The notes under the pieces are model-generated. The model worked only from the letters and a program-made list of their open reading frames with translations. It was not told where the DNA came from and did not search any database. Below are positions 19,303-28,277 of a stretch of 64,000 nt of DNA, piece by piece (position 1 is the first letter of the stretch; the number at the start of each line of letters is the position of its first letter). A program made the translations under genes and the position numbers. Source of the DNA: Pseudomonadota bacterium (GTDB lineage Bacteria > Pseudomonadota > Gammaproteobacteria > Burkholderiales > Burkholderiaceae_C); assembly GCA_963205115.1 (NCBI GenBank), contig CAUJHV010000014.1:1-64000 (forward strand), given 5' to 3'.

Positions 19303-20277
19303 ATGATTTCACGACGCACGGTCCTGCAGGCCACCACGGCCGGCAGCGCCTCGGTCCTCGGCTTTCCCGCACTCGCCGCGCCCTGGCCCAGCAAGCCCTT
19401 GCGCATCATCGTGCCCTTCGCGCCGGGCGGCTCTTCGGATTTCATCGCCCGGCTGATCAGCAAGCCGCTGGGCGATGCGCTGGGCACGACGGTCGTCGTC
19501 GAGAACAAGACCGGCGCCAACGGCATCATCGGCGCGGCCGCCACGGCGCAAGCGGACGACGAACACACGCTGCTGCTGTCGGACATGAGCTCGCTGGCCA
19601 TCAGCCCGCTGGTGACGAAGGAAATGCCCTACAAGCCCGAGCAGCTCAAGGGCGCGACGATGCTGGCCTATTCGCCGCACCTGCTGGTGGCGCACCCGTC
19701 CGTCAAGGCCAACACCATGGCCGAGCTCGTGGCGCTGTCGAAGCAGCAGATCATGAACGTGTCGTCAGCCGGCTCGGGATCGGCCAACCACCTGGGCGTG
19801 GTCGACATCGCGCTGCGTTCCGGCCTGCGCTGGCAGCACGTGCCCTTCCGCGGCGGCGCCGCGGCGCTGGCCGATACCGCGGCCGGCAACACGCAGCTCT
19901 GCCTGAACGGCATGCTGGCCACGATGCCGCTGGTCACCGCCGGACGGCTGAAGCTGCTGGGTGTGTCCAAGGCCACGCGCATGGCCCTGATCGGCGACCG
20001 CCCGACCATCGCCGAACAAGGTGTCAAGGGATTCGAATCGGGCACCTATCAAGGTGTCGCGATCCCCGCGACGATGCCGGCGGCGATCGCCAACAAGCTC
20101 GCCCTGGCGCTCATCGCGGTGATCCGCTCGCCGGACGTGCGCGCCCGGCTCGTGGGCGCCGGCGCCGAGGTCATGACCACCTCGCCCAAGGAAACCAGCG
20201 ACTTCCTGGTGGGCGAAGGCAAGCGCTGGGCTGCCGTCATCCAGTCCGCCGGCAAGCAACTCGAAGGCAATGCATAA
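19303..20277 (+). CDS. Bug/TctC-family tripartite tricarboxylate transporter substrate-binding protein
   Basis: 324 aa periplasmic binding protein. The N-terminus MISRRTVLQ resembles a twin-arginine signal, with a predicted cleavage after ALAA. The Bug core is present: WPSKPLRIIVPFAPGGSSDFIAR and VENKTGANGIIGA. Most Bug proteins in Burkholderiales are orphans without linked tctAB permeases, as here. It overlaps the next gene by eight bases, so it belongs to the dehydratase operon and probably binds a substrate or intermediate of that pathway. Confidence 0.9.
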   Translation: MISRRTVLQATTAGSASVLGFPALAAPWPSKPLRIIVPFAPGGSSDFIARLISKPLGDALGTTVVVENKTGANGIIGAAATAQADDEHTLLLSDMSSLAISPLVTKEMPYKPEQLKGATMLAYSPHLLVAHPSVKANTMAELVALSKQQIMNVSSAGSGSANHLGVVDIALRSGLRWQHVPFRGGAAALADTAAGNTQLCLNGMLATMPLVTAGRLKLLGVSKATRMALIGDRPTIAEQGVKGFESGTYQGVAIPATMPAAIANKLALALIAVIRSPDVRARLVGAGAEVMTTSPKETSDFLVGEGKRWAAVIQSAGKQLEGNA

Positions 20278-21319
20278 GCTGGCGGCGCTGGCGGCCTTCG
20301 CCCGGGCGCTGTTCGTCGCCGCCGGCATGGACGCCGACAAGGCGGACAGTGTCGCGCGGCTGCTGGTGCGCACGGACGCGATGGGCCGGCGCACGCATGG
20401 CCTGGCGATGGCGCCGCTGTACCTCGCGGACATGGCCAAGGGCGGGCTGCAGGGGCGGGGCGAGATCCGCATCGTCAAACAAGGCGAAGTCGCCGCCGTG
20501 TGGGACGCCAACTACCTGCCCGGTCTGTGGGTCATGGAGCGCGCGATCGAAGACGCACTGCCGCGCGCCCGGCGCTTCGGCATTGCCTCCACGGCCATCC
20601 GCCGCACGCACCACATCGGCTGCCTGGCCACACTCGCGCAGCTGGCCACCGATCAGGGCTGCATCGCGCAGATCCACAACTCCGAACCGGCGGCACAGCG
20701 TGTCGCGCCCTATGGCGGCACGCAGCCGCTGATGACGCCGAACCCGTTTGCCATCGGCTACCCCGGCGCGGACCATCCGGTGCTGGTGGACATCTGCGCC
20801 TCCATCACGACCACGTCGATGACGCGCCAGAAGTTCGCCGCCGGCGAGCACTTCGAGCACCCCTGGCTGCTGGATGCCCAAGGCCGGCCCACGACCGACC
20901 CCGCCGTGCTGGAACACACCGATCCGCGCGGCTCGCTGCAACTGCTGGGCGGCCAGGAATACGGGCACAAGGGCTTCGGCCTGTCGCTGTGGGTCGAGGC
21001 GCTGTCGCAGGGCCTGTCGGGCCACGGCCGGCGCGACGCACCGAAGCGCTGGGGCGGCAATGTCTTCCTGCAGCTCATCGACCCGGAGCAGTTTGCAGGC
21101 CGCGAGGCCTTCGTCGAACAGACCGACTTTCTGGCCGAACGCTGCCGCGAGAACCGGCCGATCGACCCCGCGCAGCCCGTGCGCATGCCCGGCGACCAGG
21201 CCGCCGCGCGGCTGGCCCATGCGCAACGCGAGGGCCTCGCGATCGATGCGCCCACCTGGCAGGCGCTGGGCGACTGGGCCCACCGGCTCGGCGTCGCGCT
21301 GCCGACAGCCAACACCTGA
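20270..21319 (+). CDS. Ldh2-type malate/L-lactate/ureidoglycolate dehydrogenase family oxidoreductase
   Basis: 349 aa. This NAD(P)-dependent family (YlbC, YiaK, DpkA, ComC) reduces or oxidises 2-oxo/2-hydroxy acids. Recognisable segments are DAMGRRTHGLAMAPLYL near the N-terminus, the STAIRRTHHIGCL block, PYGGTQPLMTPNPFAIGYP and GHKGFGLSLWVE. The start ATG overlaps the preceding Bug gene end, which implies translational coupling. In context it could act on the 2-keto-3-deoxy acid released by the dehydratase or a later 2-oxo acid. Confidence 0.85.
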   Translation: MHKLAALAAFARALFVAAGMDADKADSVARLLVRTDAMGRRTHGLAMAPLYLADMAKGGLQGRGEIRIVKQGEVAAVWDANYLPGLWVMERAIEDALPRARRFGIASTAIRRTHHIGCLATLAQLATDQGCIAQIHNSEPAAQRVAPYGGTQPLMTPNPFAIGYPGADHPVLVDICASITTTSMTRQKFAAGEHFEHPWLLDAQGRPTTDPAVLEHTDPRGSLQLLGGQEYGHKGFGLSLWVEALSQGLSGHGRRDAPKRWGGNVFLQLIDPEQFAGREAFVEQTDFLAERCRENRPIDPAQPVRMPGDQAAARLAHAQREGLAIDAPTWQALGDWAHRLGVALPTANT

Positions 21320-21335
21320 AACCACTGGACACCTC

Positions 21336-22055
21336 ATGTCGACCCTGAAGCCCGAAACCCGCGCCCTGCTGATGCGCGTGAGCACCGCGACCCTGTGCAC
21401 CGCGCTGTACAAGCGCGGGCTGCGCAACCAATTCATCCAGGACGTGCGGCCGTTGAACCCCGCCGGGCCGAACATGGTCGGCGAGGCCTTCACGCTGCGC
21501 TACATGCCGGCGCGCGAGGACCTCAACCCGGTCAGCGTCTTCCTGGACCGCAACCACCCGCAGCGCCAGGCTGTCGAGCAGTGCCCGCCCGGCGCGGTCC
21601 TCGTGATCGACAGCCGCAAGGACGCCCGCGCGGCCTCGGCCGGCGGCATCCTCGTGGGCCGCCTGCTGGCCCGCGGCGTGGCCGGCATCGTCACCGACGG
21701 CGGCTTCCGCGACAGCCCGGACATCGCGAAGATGGCCATCCCCGCCTACCACCACCGCCCCAGCGCGCCGACCAATATCACGCTGCACCAGGCCATCGAC
21801 ATCAACGTGCCGATCGGCTGCGGCGATGCGCCGGTGTTCCCCGGCGACGTCATCGTCGGCGACGCCGAAGGCGTGGTCGTGCTGCCGGCGCACCTGGCCG
21901 ACGAACTGGCCGCCGAGGCCACCGAGATGACCGCCTTCGAGGACTTCGTGCAGGAACGTGTCCAGGCCGGACAGTCGATCCTGGGGCTCTATCCGCCCAC
22001 CGACGAGGTGAATGTCGAGGCGTTCAAGGCCTGGCGGGTGAAGAACGGACGCTGA
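21336..22055 (+). CDS. RraA/HMG-aldolase-like family protein
   Basis: 239 aa. The fold is shared by RNase E inhibitor RraA and by class II 4-hydroxy-4-methyl-2-oxoglutarate/oxaloacetate aldolases. The characteristic glycine-rich segment VTDGGFRDSPDI and the GDAEGVVVLP loop near the C-terminus are present. In the aldolases an R-D pair in this region binds the substrate and metal, and here R and D occur in GGFRDS. With a sugar-acid dehydratase two genes upstream, an aldolase or decarboxylase role is more likely than RNase E control. It starts 16 bp after the oxidoreductase stop and converges on the gentisate dioxygenase gene. Confidence 0.85.
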   Translation: MSTLKPETRALLMRVSTATLCTALYKRGLRNQFIQDVRPLNPAGPNMVGEAFTLRYMPAREDLNPVSVFLDRNHPQRQAVEQCPPGAVLVIDSRKDARAASAGGILVGRLLARGVAGIVTDGGFRDSPDIAKMAIPAYHHRPSAPTNITLHQAIDINVPIGCGDAPVFPGDVIVGDAEGVVVLPAHLADELAAEATEMTAFEDFVQERVQAGQSILGLYPPTDEVNVEAFKAWRVKNGR

Positions 22056-22076
22056 AGGCGCCGCGGCGCGCCTGCG

Positions 22077-23114
22077 TCAGTCGCGCGTCTCGTACACACC
22101 CAGCTTCTGGTGCAGCGGCGTCTCGTCGGCCATGAAGACAAACGCGGGCTTGTCGCTGGACAGGTTGACCAGCATCACCGGCGTGTAGCCCGGCGCGCAG
22201 CAGGTGTCGGCGGGCGCGAGCGTGAAGCGCTGGTCGTTGACCTGCACCGTGGCATCGCCTTCGATCACGTGGAAAACACATGAAGGGCTGCGCGCGGGCA
22301 GTTGCAGCGTCTGCCCGGGACGCAACATCAGCGCGTAGAAGGCCAGGATGTTCTGCGCAAAGCCGCCGGTCTCCGGGTTGACGTAGCTGATCTGCACCGG
22401 CTCGTCGGCCGCGAGTTCGCCGGCCAGGGAAAGCAGTGCCGCGCGGGCTTCGACCCAGGGATAGCGAAGCATCGGATAGGCGCTGCCTGCGCGCTGGAAG
22501 CCCGGTGTGGGCAGCATGCCGCCGCGCGCGTAGCGCCGGTCCGCCGCGCCGGGCTTGACGGTCTGGCGCGCGCCGTTGATGTGGTAGCTGGCCTCGAGGT
22601 AATGCACCAGCGGCAGGTCCAGCACGTCCAGCCACACGACCGGCTGGTCGCCGTCGTGGCCGTGTTCGTGCCACAGGCCCGTGGGCGTGAGGATCAGGTC
22701 ACCACGGCTCATGGGCAGCTTCTCGCCGTCCACGGTGGTGTAGGCGCCCTCGCCTTCGACGATCATGCGCACGGCATTCGGCGTGTGGCGGTGCGACGGC
22801 GCCCACTCGCCCGGCAGCAGCAGTTGCATGCCCAGGTAGATGGCCGGGCTGGCCTGCATCTTTTCCAGGCCGTGGCCGGGATTGGCCAGCACCAGCACGC
22901 GGCGCTCGGCCTTTTCGATGGGCGTCAGCGCACCGGCCTGCAGCAGCAGCGGACGCAGCGATGCGTAGCTCCAGTACGTGGCCCGCGTCTGCGGCAACGG
23001 CTTGATCGGCGGCAGCACCGCGCGCAGGCTGGGCCACAGCGGCACGAGGTTCTGCGCCCGCAAGGCGGCGACATAGTCCGGCGGCAGGTCTTCGAGGCGG
23101 CCGAGGTCGTTCAT
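22077..23114 (-). CDS. Gentisate 1,2-dioxygenase
   Basis: 345 aa bicupin Fe(II) dioxygenase that opens gentisate between C1 and C2 to maleylpyruvate. The first cupin has the iron-binding histidines in PSHRHTPNAVRMIVEGEG (His108 and His110) and the GLWHEHGHDG segment; the second cupin is around residues 270-320. Length is normal (about 340-350). No maleylpyruvate isomerase or hydrolase lies beside it, so the rest of the pathway must be elsewhere. It is transcribed alone toward the RraA-like gene. Confidence 0.92.
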   Translation of the reverse strand: MNDLGRLEDLPPDYVAALRAQNLVPLWPSLRAVLPPIKPLPQTRATYWSYASLRPLLLQAGALTPIEKAERRVLVLANPGHGLEKMQASPAIYLGMQLLLPGEWAPSHRHTPNAVRMIVEGEGAYTTVDGEKLPMSRGDLILTPTGLWHEHGHDGDQPVVWLDVLDLPLVHYLEASYHINGARQTVKPGAADRRYARGGMLPTPGFQRAGSAYPMLRYPWVEARAALLSLAGELAADEPVQISYVNPETGGFAQNILAFYALMLRPGQTLQLPARSPSCVFHVIEGDATVQVNDQRFTLAPADTCCAPGYTPVMLVNLSSDKPAFVFMADETPLHQKLGVYETRD

Positions 23115-23530
23115 GGAAGGGTCTCCGTTGGCGGTTGCCCGCGGCGCGCGCGGTCAAGAGCCGGGTTCATGATGCGGTGCGGTATCGCGCGCGGGCTCGG
23201 GGCGGCGAGACGTCCGGGACGATCGCGCCGAACCGCCACGACAGCGCATCCTAGACGCGGTCGGCCGGCCTGGACAGCGCCACCCTGTGTGGCGCCATCG
23301 ACCCCCAGGAAGTGCTCCGCCCGGCGGCGGCTGGCCCCCGACCACAGCGGGTCGCAAATATCCAATCGCTGGGACTTTTGGGACTTAGACATCCCACAAT
23401 CGGGCGTTTTCGGTAATATTTCGTTGTCAACCAGCAACCCACCCATTGACACAACTTTGCAATAAAAGGATGGAAAAGTCGTCCAGCGATGGCAAGATCA
23501 CTTTTTGAGCGCTTGGCGACGGAGGGCCAC
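23115..23530. promoter_or_regulatory. 416-bp divergent promoter region of the gentisate dioxygenase and a small unknown gene
   Basis: No gene is seen. The part from about 23360 to 23480 is clearly richer in A and T than its surroundings. It contains a direct repeat GGGACTT (23371-23377 and 23380-23386), a GTTGTCAAC palindrome (23424-23432 region), and a consensus TTGACA (23446-23451) that lacks a convincing -10 at the right distance. These mark it as the control region for one or both divergent genes; the actual start points cannot be set by eye. Confidence 0.45.
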
Positions 23531-23923
23531 ATGCCACGAGACAACTTCCCGACAGGCACGGACACGGGGCTGGCACCCCTGGTGGCCGGTTTTTACGCCG
23601 AAGCGCCGCCGGCCGTTCGCACCGGCCTGCTGCGCGCCATGTTGCGCCCGGTCGGCCCGCTGGCCCTGGTGGCCGTGGCCGCAGGCGCGTTTTCACGACT
23701 GCTGCCCGCGCGCCCATCCGCGGCGATCGAACTGACACCCGAGATCGTCCGCAGCATCGGCAGCGAGCAGGTCTTCGAACTGGCGCGTTATCTCGAGCAG
23801 AAGGCGCCGGAAGCGCTGGCGCAGCTGCCCGACCTGGTGGGCAATCCGCAGGTGTGGATGGCCACGGTCAGCGGCGCGCTGCTGCTGATGAGCATCAAAC
23901 GCATGCGACGCGGCTACGCCTGA
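23531..23923 (+). CDS. Small protein of unknown function with two hydrophobic segments
   Basis: 130 aa. I do not recognise the family. The start at 23531 (MPRDNFPTGT) was chosen because GGAGGG lies five bases upstream; an ATG at 23489 would add 14 residues but has no ribosome binding site at a proper distance. A hydrophobic stretch (VGPLALVAVAAGAFSRLL) lies in the first half, a charged helical part (EQVFELARYLEQKAPEALAQ) in the middle and a second hydrophobic stretch (MATVSGALLLMSI) near the basic end KRMRRGYA. It is probably a small membrane-associated protein. It stands alone with its own AT-richer promoter region. Confidence 0.6.
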   Translation: MPRDNFPTGTDTGLAPLVAGFYAEAPPAVRTGLLRAMLRPVGPLALVAVAAGAFSRLLPARPSAAIELTPEIVRSIGSEQVFELARYLEQKAPEALAQLPDLVGNPQVWMATVSGALLLMSIKRMRRGYA

Positions 23924-23944
23924 TCGCAGCCCCACCCCGCCGCC

Positions 23945-23989
23945 GGCGAACGGCAAGCCCGTTCGCCCGGCCGGCGCCTCACCGGCCGG
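23945..23989. terminator. Tandem hairpins between convergent genes
   Basis: Two stem-loops sit between the convergent ends of the small unknown gene and the second Bug gene. The first has GGCGAACGG/CCGTTCGCC arms (23945-23953 and 23959-23967). The second has CCGGCCGG arms (23967-23974 and 23982-23989). Neither has a long T-run, but position and strength suggest they end transcription from one or both sides. Confidence 0.5.
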
Positions 23990-23998
23990 CCGCCGCGC

Positions 23999-24988
23999 TC
24001 ATTCAGCCTTGATGCCCGCGGTCTTGATGACGCGCGTCCACAGGTCGATCTCGCTCTGGATGAAGGCCCCGTAAGGTGCGCCGCCCTGCGCCGGGATCAC
24101 GAAGCCGACGGACTCCATGCGCTGCTTGATCTCGGGCGAACCCATGATCTTCTTCATCGCGGCCTCGAGCTTGTCGACGATCGGCTTGGGCGTGCCCTTG
24201 ATCGCGGACAGGCCGGACCAGCTCAACGCCTCGTAACCCTTGATGCCGCTCTCGGCGATGGTCGGCGTGTCCGGGTACAGCGGGTTACGGGCCTTGCTGG
24301 TCACGGCCAATGCGCGCAGCTTGCCGCTCTTCACGTGCGGCAGCGCGACATCCTGGTTGATGAACATCATCGGGATCTGGCCGCCCAGCAGGTCCTGCAT
24401 CATCGGGCCGCCGCCGCGGTACGGGATGCCGACGATGTAGAGCGGCCGCCCGTTCTCGCCGCCCACCTGCTTGAGCAGCTCCATCGCCATGTGGCCCGAG
24501 GCCGCATGCGTGTAGCCGTAGTTCATCTTGCCGGGGTTCTTGCGGATCCAGACCAGCAGCTCCTGGAAGGTCTTGAAGGGCTGGTCGGCATGCACCACCA
24601 GCACGTTCGGGCCGCTGTGGACCTGGCTGATGGGGATGAAATCGCGCATCGAGTCATAGCCCAGCTTCGGGTCCAGGCCATGCGCCACGGCATTCTGGCC
24701 CACGCCGGTCTGCACGATGGTGTAGCCGTCGGGTGCGGCCTGCGCGGCGCGCAAGGTGCCGATCGTGCCGCCCGCGCCGCCGATGTTCTCGACGATGAAC
24801 TGCTGGCCGAACTCCTTGCTCAGCGCGCCGGCCACCATGCGGGCCATGATGTCGCTCGTGCCGCCGGCGGGAAACGGCGAGATGAGCTTCACGGGCTTGC
24901 TGGGCCAGTTGTCCTGTGCGGCGGCGGGCAGTGCGAGCGACACGGTTGCCAGTGACACGGCACAGGCAAGCAGTTGGCGGCGAATCAT
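23999..24988 (-). CDS. Bug/TctC-family substrate-binding protein
   Basis: 329 aa periplasmic protein. A Sec signal peptide ends near LALPAAAQD. The Bug motifs NWPSKPVKLISPFPAGGTSDIMAR, ENIGGAGGTIGT and GIPYRGGGPMMQDLLGGQI are clear. It is a single-gene unit with no linked tctA/tctB permease, divergent from the GDSL lipoprotein gene. Ligand unknown; these proteins bind small carboxylates or aromatic acids. Confidence 0.9.
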   Translation of the reverse strand: MIRRQLLACAVSLATVSLALPAAAQDNWPSKPVKLISPFPAGGTSDIMARMVAGALSKEFGQQFIVENIGGAGGTIGTLRAAQAAPDGYTIVQTGVGQNAVAHGLDPKLGYDSMRDFIPISQVHSGPNVLVVHADQPFKTFQELLVWIRKNPGKMNYGYTHAASGHMAMELLKQVGGENGRPLYIVGIPYRGGGPMMQDLLGGQIPMMFINQDVALPHVKSGKLRALAVTSKARNPLYPDTPTIAESGIKGYEALSWSGLSAIKGTPKPIVDKLEAAMKKIMGSPEIKQRMESVGFVIPAQGGAPYGAFIQSEIDLWTRVIKTAGIKAE

Positions 24989-25301
24989 CGTTGTCTCCAG
25001 GAGTCAGACACCCCGAACGTCCGGGGCCTTGCCGCGGAGGACAGCGGTCATGGACCCGTCCACGCGGCGCGCGCATGTTCGCACCCCCCGCAAGTGGGGC
25101 AATGGCGGCTGACCCGCAGCGCCGCGGGCGGCTCCCACCTCATGGGAGGGGGTCAGTGGTCACGCCCTGTCACGGTTGGGGGGTTAGTCCGTGGCCCAGT
25201 CGCGACGCGCCCGACCTATAGTTATCGTTGGACTTCATGCGGCGCAGCCGCGCCCGTGTGGGCGCGGGAGGGTGCGCCGAACCACTGCCTAAGGAGAATT
25301 C
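24989..25301. promoter_or_regulatory. 313-bp divergent region between the Bug gene and the GDSL lipoprotein gene
   Basis: No gene is seen. A possible -10 box TATAGT (25217-25222) lies ahead of the lipoprotein gene, without a good -35 at 17 bp. A 6-bp hairpin CTCCCA/TGGGAG (25132-25148) lies further upstream. The lipoprotein gene has a strong AAGGAG ribosome binding site at 25291-25296, five bases before its ATG. Confidence 0.45.
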
Positions 25302-26522
25302 ATGCGATCGACACGCACGTGGGCGCTTGCAGCCCTGACGGGCGCCATCAGCGCCGTTCTGTTGAGTGGTTGCGGCGGCGGCGGCGACGCAAAGCCCCTG
25401 GCCAAGATCACGGCCGTCAAGGTCATGGGTGACAGCCTGGCCGATGTGGGCACCTTCGGCCTGAAGTTCACCGTGCAAGGCACCGCCACCGAGGCCGTGT
25501 CGGTCTTTCCGGAGATCGTGGCGCGCAGCTACGGCCTGGCCCAGCACTGCAATTTCTACGCCTTCGACGGCGTAACCTTCACGGCCAACACCGCGAAGAC
25601 CGGTTGCACCAACTTTGCCATCGGCGGCGGCCGCATCAACGGCGCCGGGGCGCGTGGCGGCCTGGGTCTGGAAGGCGGCGCTGCCGACCCGCGCATCGTC
25701 GGCGTGCAACTGGCCACGGCGGTCGCAGCCGCGAATCACACGGCCAACGACCTGCTGCTGATCGACGGCGGCGGCAACGACGTGGCTGACATGGTCGGCC
25801 TGTACCTCGGCACGGCAGCGGGCACGCCCGCCGCCGTGGCCGCCTACAACACGGTGCTCAAGACCGTGCTGCCGGCTGCCACGGTCGACAGCACGATGTT
25901 CACGGCCGCGGGCGCACCCAACCCGACCGGCTTTGCACAGGTGGGCGGCCTGTACATGGCGGCCCTGGCCGACAAGTTCTACGACCAGATCCAGACCCTG
26001 GCGCTGGACAAGGGTGCCAAGCAGGTGGCGCTGATCAACCTGCCCGCGGTGGTCCTGACGCCGCGCCTGCAGGAAGTGCTCGCCGGTGTCGCGGCAGCCA
26101 GCGGCGGCGGCACGGCCGGCGCCACGGCGGCCCAGACCGCCGCCACGCTGTTCGACAACTGGATCAAGGCCTTCAACACGCAGCTGGCCACACGCGCCAA
26201 GGGCAATGCCAGCGTCGCCATCGTCGACCTGTACAGCCTGATGTCCGACTTCGTGGCCCGTCCCCGCGTCTATGGCTTCACCAACCTGACCACGCCGGCC
26301 TGCCCGGCAGGCGCACGCGGCACGGACGGTCTGCTGACCTACTCGTTCCTGGCCTGCACGGTCGTGTCGCTGAACGCCTCCACGCCGCCGGCCGGCTCCG
26401 ACGGCACGCCCAGCTGGTGGCGCGGCTACCTGTTCTCGGACAGCTTCCACCCCACCCCGCTGGGGCACGAACAAGCCGCCGTGCTGATCCGCACCGTCCT
26501 GTTCAACAACAGCTGGCAGTGA
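25302..26522 (+). CDS. GDSL/SGNH-family esterase lipoprotein
   Basis: 406 aa. A lipoprotein signal peptide ends in the lipobox LLSGC with Cys24, followed by a glycine-rich linker. SGNH hydrolase blocks are in order: GDSLADVG with nucleophile Ser45, NFAIGGGR (block II glycine), DGGGNDV (Asn159, block III) and DSFHPTPLGHE with Asp380 and His383 (block V). It is thus a probable secreted, lipid-anchored esterase or lipase. A low-complexity Ala/Gly/Thr segment at about 262-282 sits between blocks III and V. A strong terminator follows. Substrate unknown. Confidence 0.88.
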   Translation: MRSTRTWALAALTGAISAVLLSGCGGGGDAKPLAKITAVKVMGDSLADVGTFGLKFTVQGTATEAVSVFPEIVARSYGLAQHCNFYAFDGVTFTANTAKTGCTNFAIGGGRINGAGARGGLGLEGGAADPRIVGVQLATAVAAANHTANDLLLIDGGGNDVADMVGLYLGTAAGTPAAVAAYNTVLKTVLPAATVDSTMFTAAGAPNPTGFAQVGGLYMAALADKFYDQIQTLALDKGAKQVALINLPAVVLTPRLQEVLAGVAAASGGGTAGATAAQTAATLFDNWIKAFNTQLATRAKGNASVAIVDLYSLMSDFVARPRVYGFTNLTTPACPAGARGTDGLLTYSFLACTVVSLNASTPPAGSDGTPSWWRGYLFSDSFHPTPLGHEQAAVLIRTVLFNNSWQ

Positions 26523-26560
26523 ACCCGGCGGGCCTCGCCTGAGGCCCGGCACGCTGCCCC

Positions 26561-26591
26561 AAAAAAACGGCGCCCCGCGGGGCGCCGTTTT
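26561..26591. terminator. Bidirectional intrinsic terminator
   Basis: A perfect stem CGGCGCCCC/GGGGCGCCG (26568-26576 and 26579-26587) with seven A before and four T after. It ends the GDSL lipoprotein transcript on the plus strand and, with the A-run read as U on the other strand, the MetE-like transcript coming from the right. Confidence 0.93.
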
Positions 26592-26611
26592 GCTGTGCGG
26601 AGCCGGCTGGA

Positions 26612-27730
26612 TCAGCCCCAGACCTCGCGGGCGGTTTCGATCACCAGCGCCAGCTTGCGGCGCTGGTCTTCCATGGCGATGTTGTTGCCGTGCACGGTGC
26701 TGGAGAAGCCGCATTGCGGGCTCAGGCACAGCTGGTCCAGCGGCGCGTACTTGGCAGCCTCGTCGATGCGGCGCTTGAGGTCGTCCTTGGTTTCCAGCTG
26801 GCCGAACTTGGTGGTCACCAGGCCCAGCACGACGGTCTTGCCCTTGGACAGGTAGCGCAGCGGGCGGAAGTCACCCGAGCGGTCGTCGTCGTATTCCAGG
26901 AAGAAGGCGTCGAGCTTCATCTCCGACAGCAGCGCCTCGGCCACCGGCTCGTAGTTGCCTGCCGCGGCGTGTGTGCTCTTGAAGTTGCCGCGGCACAGGT
27001 GCATGGCCAGCGTCATGCCGGCGGGCTTGTGCGCGACGACCTTGTTGATGAAGCCGGCGTAGCGGTGCGGCAGTTCGTTGGGATCGTCACCCCGCTGGCG
27101 TGCGGCCTCGCGCATGCGCTCGTCGCACAGGTAGGCCATGTTCGTGTCATCCATCTGCACGTAGGTGCAGCCGGCATCCGCCAGCGACTGCAGCTCGTCG
27201 CCGTAGGCCTTGGCCACGTCGTCGTAGAAGACGGGGTCCAACTCCGGATAGGCGTCCTTGCTGATGCCGGCACGACCGCCCCGGAAGTGCAGCATGGTGG
27301 GGCTGGGAATCGTCACCTTGGGTGTCATGCCCGGTGCGATCTGGCTCTTCAGGTAGTTGAAGTCGGCCAGCTGGATGTTCTTGGCGTGGCGCACCTTGTC
27401 GATCACGCGGATCACCGGCGGTGCCAGCTCCTCGGTGCCGTCGGCCTTCTTGACGGTGACCGGGATGTCGGTCTTCACGCCGCCAAGCTGCTCGAGAAAA
27501 TCGATGTGGAAATAGGTGCGACGGAACTCGCCGTCGGTGATGCTCTGCAGACCCACGTCCTGCTGGAACTGCACGATCTCGGCGATGGCGCGGTCTTCGA
27601 CCGCCCGCAACTGCTCGGCGGTGATGCTCTTCTGGACGAAGAACTGGTCGCGCGCCTCGAGCAGGTATTTCGGGCGCAGGAAGCTGCCGACATGGTCGGC
27701 GCGGAAGGGCGGTGTGGTTCGCAGGCTCAT
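26612..27730 (-). CDS. MetE-like (cobalamin-independent methionine synthase II family) methyltransferase
   Basis: 372 aa, equal to the C-terminal catalytic half of MetE. The zinc-binding region is visible as MHLCRGNFKSTH and a later SPQCGFSS; DGEFRRTYFHIDFLEQL near the N-terminus is also typical. Stand-alone proteins of this group use varied methyl donors or act in thiol-transfer reactions, so methionine synthesis is only one option. Start MSLRTTPPFRADHVGSF (complement of 27728-27730) matches the family; upstream open sequence does not. It is a single-gene unit ending at a shared terminator. Confidence 0.85.
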   Translation of the reverse strand: MSLRTTPPFRADHVGSFLRPKYLLEARDQFFVQKSITAEQLRAVEDRAIAEIVQFQQDVGLQSITDGEFRRTYFHIDFLEQLGGVKTDIPVTVKKADGTEELAPPVIRVIDKVRHAKNIQLADFNYLKSQIAPGMTPKVTIPSPTMLHFRGGRAGISKDAYPELDPVFYDDVAKAYGDELQSLADAGCTYVQMDDTNMAYLCDERMREAARQRGDDPNELPHRYAGFINKVVAHKPAGMTLAMHLCRGNFKSTHAAAGNYEPVAEALLSEMKLDAFFLEYDDDRSGDFRPLRYLSKGKTVVLGLVTTKFGQLETKDDLKRRIDEAAKYAPLDQLCLSPQCGFSSTVHGNNIAMEDQRRKLALVIETAREVWG

Positions 27731-28277
27731 GTTTCGGTCTCCAGTCCGTGGGGCCGCGTGCGGCGGTTCGATGCCGCGGCACGGCAGCCGGTGATGCCGC
27801 CTCGGTGCCGCGCGCCGCGGGCATCGAGCCCGCGTTCGAGGTATGCACCAGAGGGCGCACGCCGGCCATCGGACATTCGTCTCCCACGGCCGGTGCGCCC
27901 CTGATTCTGGATCCAAATGAGGCAGCCCCCCGACGCCCCGATGGGAACGCACGCGCCCACGCGTGCGGCCATGCCCGCACGACCCCGGCCGCGCCTGTGG
28001 ACGCACCCGCCGCCGATGCGCCCAGGGATCGAGCCGCACCCCACCGATCCGTCCGGCACCGGCATCGACTGCGAACAGCGGGGTGCGCTTTCCGCGCATG
28101 TCGGGAACGGCCGTGGACCGCGGCACCGTCGAGGTTGCGAGTGTCGAATCCACGGGGCCCGTGATCACACCCGTCGTCAGTGGCCCGATGGCCCGGCGGG
28201 CTGGTACACCGGCGACGTCACAGTGGCGTGGACGGTGAGCGATGCGGTTGCCAGGCCTCGGCGCCCGGCTTCCGCGC
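27731..28277. other. 547-bp region without a recognisable gene
   Basis: It separates the 5' end of the MetE-like gene from the 3' end of the amidohydrolase gene. Several open frames cross it on both strands, but none has a ribosome binding site or family resemblance; they look like high-GC noise. It presumably carries the MetE-like promoter near its left end; I see no riboswitch-like structure I can name. Confidence 0.5.

Noticed and set aside
22077..23114. Homogentisate dioxygenase to complete the fumarylacetoacetase pathway
   Set aside because: The bicupin features and length fit gentisate 1,2-dioxygenase, not HmgA, which is about 430-450 aa.
27731..28277. Hidden gene or riboswitch ahead of the MetE-like gene
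   Set aside because: Open frames lack ribosome binding sites and family similarity, and no known methionine- or cobalamin-related riboswitch motif could be seen.
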